This document shows, piece by piece, positions 4,239 to 5,102 of a DNA stretch of 5,102 bases. The notes below the pieces were generated by a model that was not told the origin of the DNA, made no database searches, and saw nothing but the letters and a program-made list of their open reading frames with translations. The DNA is from Phycisphaerae bacterium (GTDB lineage Bacteria; Planctomycetota; Phycisphaerae; UBA1845; PWPN01), in contig PWPN01000081.1 of NCBI GenBank assembly GCA_003557125.1, forward strand, positions 1-5,102. The letters are read 5' to 3'. Both the position numbers and the translations under genes were made by a program. The first letter of the stretch is position 1, and every line of letters starts with the position of its first letter.

Positions 4239-5102
4239 ATGGATGAACCTCGCTGCCTGACTCTGGACGGCCCGCTGGACGCGCAGGTCCATGTCCTGTG
4301 GCGAAGGCAGTGTCGGCAATGGTCGATGCTCCGCGAAGGGGTCGCCCATCTCCGCGCAGCCAGGACCCGGCGTTTCGACGTCGGCCATGCCCAGGTCGTC
4401 GCCCAGTGCAACTCCGCACGGCTCGCCAGCGCCGCGGCCCGTGTGGACTCCGCCTCACTGGCGGCCCGGCCCTGCTTTCTGTGCGAGGCGAACCTCCCAG
4501 CCGAGCAGCATGCCATCGCGTATGGCGAAAAGTGGCTCATCCTGTGCAACCCGATGCCGATCTTCGAGCCGCATTTCGTCATCGCGACCCGCGACCATCA
4601 GCCGCAACGCATCGCGCCCGCATTGGACACCGTGCTTGCCCTGGCGCGGGATCTGGGTGGGCACTGCACCGTTTTTTACAATGGGCCGCAGTGCGGTGCG
4701 TCGGCGCCGGACCACCTCCATCTCCAGGCTGCCCCGGCCGGTACGATGCCCTTCGACAACGAGCTTGCCGTCGCCCTCTGCACCGAACACCATCGCACCA
4801 CGAACCATCGTTGGATCGAGTGGTTATGGACGGAGCCCGTCCAACTTGGTATGGGCTGGTGCGGTCATCGGCCCGTGATCGTGATGATGGGTTCGGACGC
4901 GGGGAAGCTGCGAGCCGCCCTGGCGCGGGTGTTCGACGCACTCGTCCAGATCCAGCCGGCCGAGCCCGAAGCGATGGTCAACCTCTTTGCTACCTGGAAC
5001 GCGCGCCGCTGGTTGATCTGGCTGTTCCCCCGCCGGGTACACCGTCCGAGCTGCTACGGACAGGACGCCGAGAGCTACCTGGTCAGCCCTGGCGCGGCGG
5101 AT
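4239..5102 (+). CDS. DUF4922 protein, GalT/Ap4A-phosphorylase-like nucleotidyltransferase (3' end missing)
   Basis: The frame is open for 288 codons from ATG 4239 to the window edge without a stop. Residues 78-87 read PCFLCEANLP, followed by WLILCNPMPIFEPHFVIA (99-116), DHQPQ (119-123) and FYNGPQCGASAPDHLHLQA (146-164). The HLHLQ motif (His159, His161, Gln163) matches the HxHxQ site at which GalT and Ap4A phosphorylases carry a nucleotide on the middle histidine. Cys79, Cys82, His120 and His159 correspond in order to the structural zinc ligands of E. coli GalT (CFLC, SPDH, HPH). A phosphorylase or nucleotidyltransferase acting on a nucleotide sugar or dinucleotide is therefore likely; the substrate is not known. 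PRRVHRPSCY (264-273) and LVSPGAAD (281-288) suggest that only the last few dozen residues of this domain are missing, though a further fused domain cannot be excluded. It starts 13 bases after the glycosyltransferase stop, so the two probably share a transcript and a pathway. Confidence 0.85.
   Translation, partial: MDEPRCLTLDGPLDAQVHVLWRRQCRQWSMLREGVAHLRAARTRRFDVGHAQVVAQCNSARLASAAARVDSASLAARPCFLCEANLPAEQHAIAYGEKWLILCNPMPIFEPHFVIATRDHQPQRIAPALDTVLALARDLGGHCTVFYNGPQCGASAPDHLHLQAAPAGTMPFDNELAVALCTEHHRTTNHRWIEWLWTEPVQLGMGWCGHRPVIVMMGSDAGKLRAALARVFDALVQIQPAEPEAMVNLFATWNARRWLIWLFPRRVHRPSCYGQDAESYLVSPGAAD

Noticed and set aside
3272..4582. 436-codon open frame on the minus strand
   Set aside because: It lies opposite the glycosyltransferase and the start of the DUF4922 gene, whose motifs are unmistakable. 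Long antisense frames are expected in GC-rich coding DNA, and its translation shows no recognisable domain.
4291..4878. 195-codon plus-strand frame
   Set aside because: It overlaps the DUF4922 gene in another frame and gives a Ser/Pro/Arg-rich product without motifs.

Overview
The window is a GC-rich bacterial segment (most third codon positions are G or C) holding five protein genes, one cut by the right edge. No tRNA, rRNA, CRISPR array, insertion sequence or integrase was found. The lipoprotein, the YfgM-like membrane protein and short G-tract repeats together suggest a Gram-negative bacterium, possibly a planctomycete or relative. That assignment is inferred from gene style only; no marker gene is present.

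Left part, minus strand. Positions 104-952 encode LarE, the ATP-pyrophosphatase-type sulfur transferase that makes the nickel-pincer nucleotide cofactor. The window shows no larA, larB or larC beside it. LarE is flanked on both sides by short elements built on runs of six G (or six C): three at its 3' end and two in the 242-base gap upstream of its start. These are the only six-base G/C runs I found in the window.

Middle, minus strand. A small lipoprotein gene (1992-2516) runs into a membrane-anchored TPR/YfgM-like gene (1195-1995) through an ATGA overlap. They form a translationally coupled pair for two envelope-located proteins of unknown role.

Right part, plus strand. A 188-base divergent spacer (2517-2704) separates this pair from a two-gene unit. 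The first gene (2705-4225) encodes a 506-residue protein with a typical family 2 glycosyltransferase domain behind an N-terminal half that looks like a second, degenerate glycosyltransferase fold. The second gene begins 13 bases later (4239) and runs off the window. It encodes a DUF4922-type protein with the zinc site and HxHxQ active-site pattern of the GalT / Ap4A phosphorylase branch of the HIT superfamily. The pair looks like a nucleotidyl-transfer enzyme coupled to a glycosyltransferase: one enzyme would make or recycle a nucleotide sugar, the other would transfer the sugar. From memory, close relatives of both proteins occur in Bacteroidetes. Substrate and product are unknown, and this is the most interesting part of the window.
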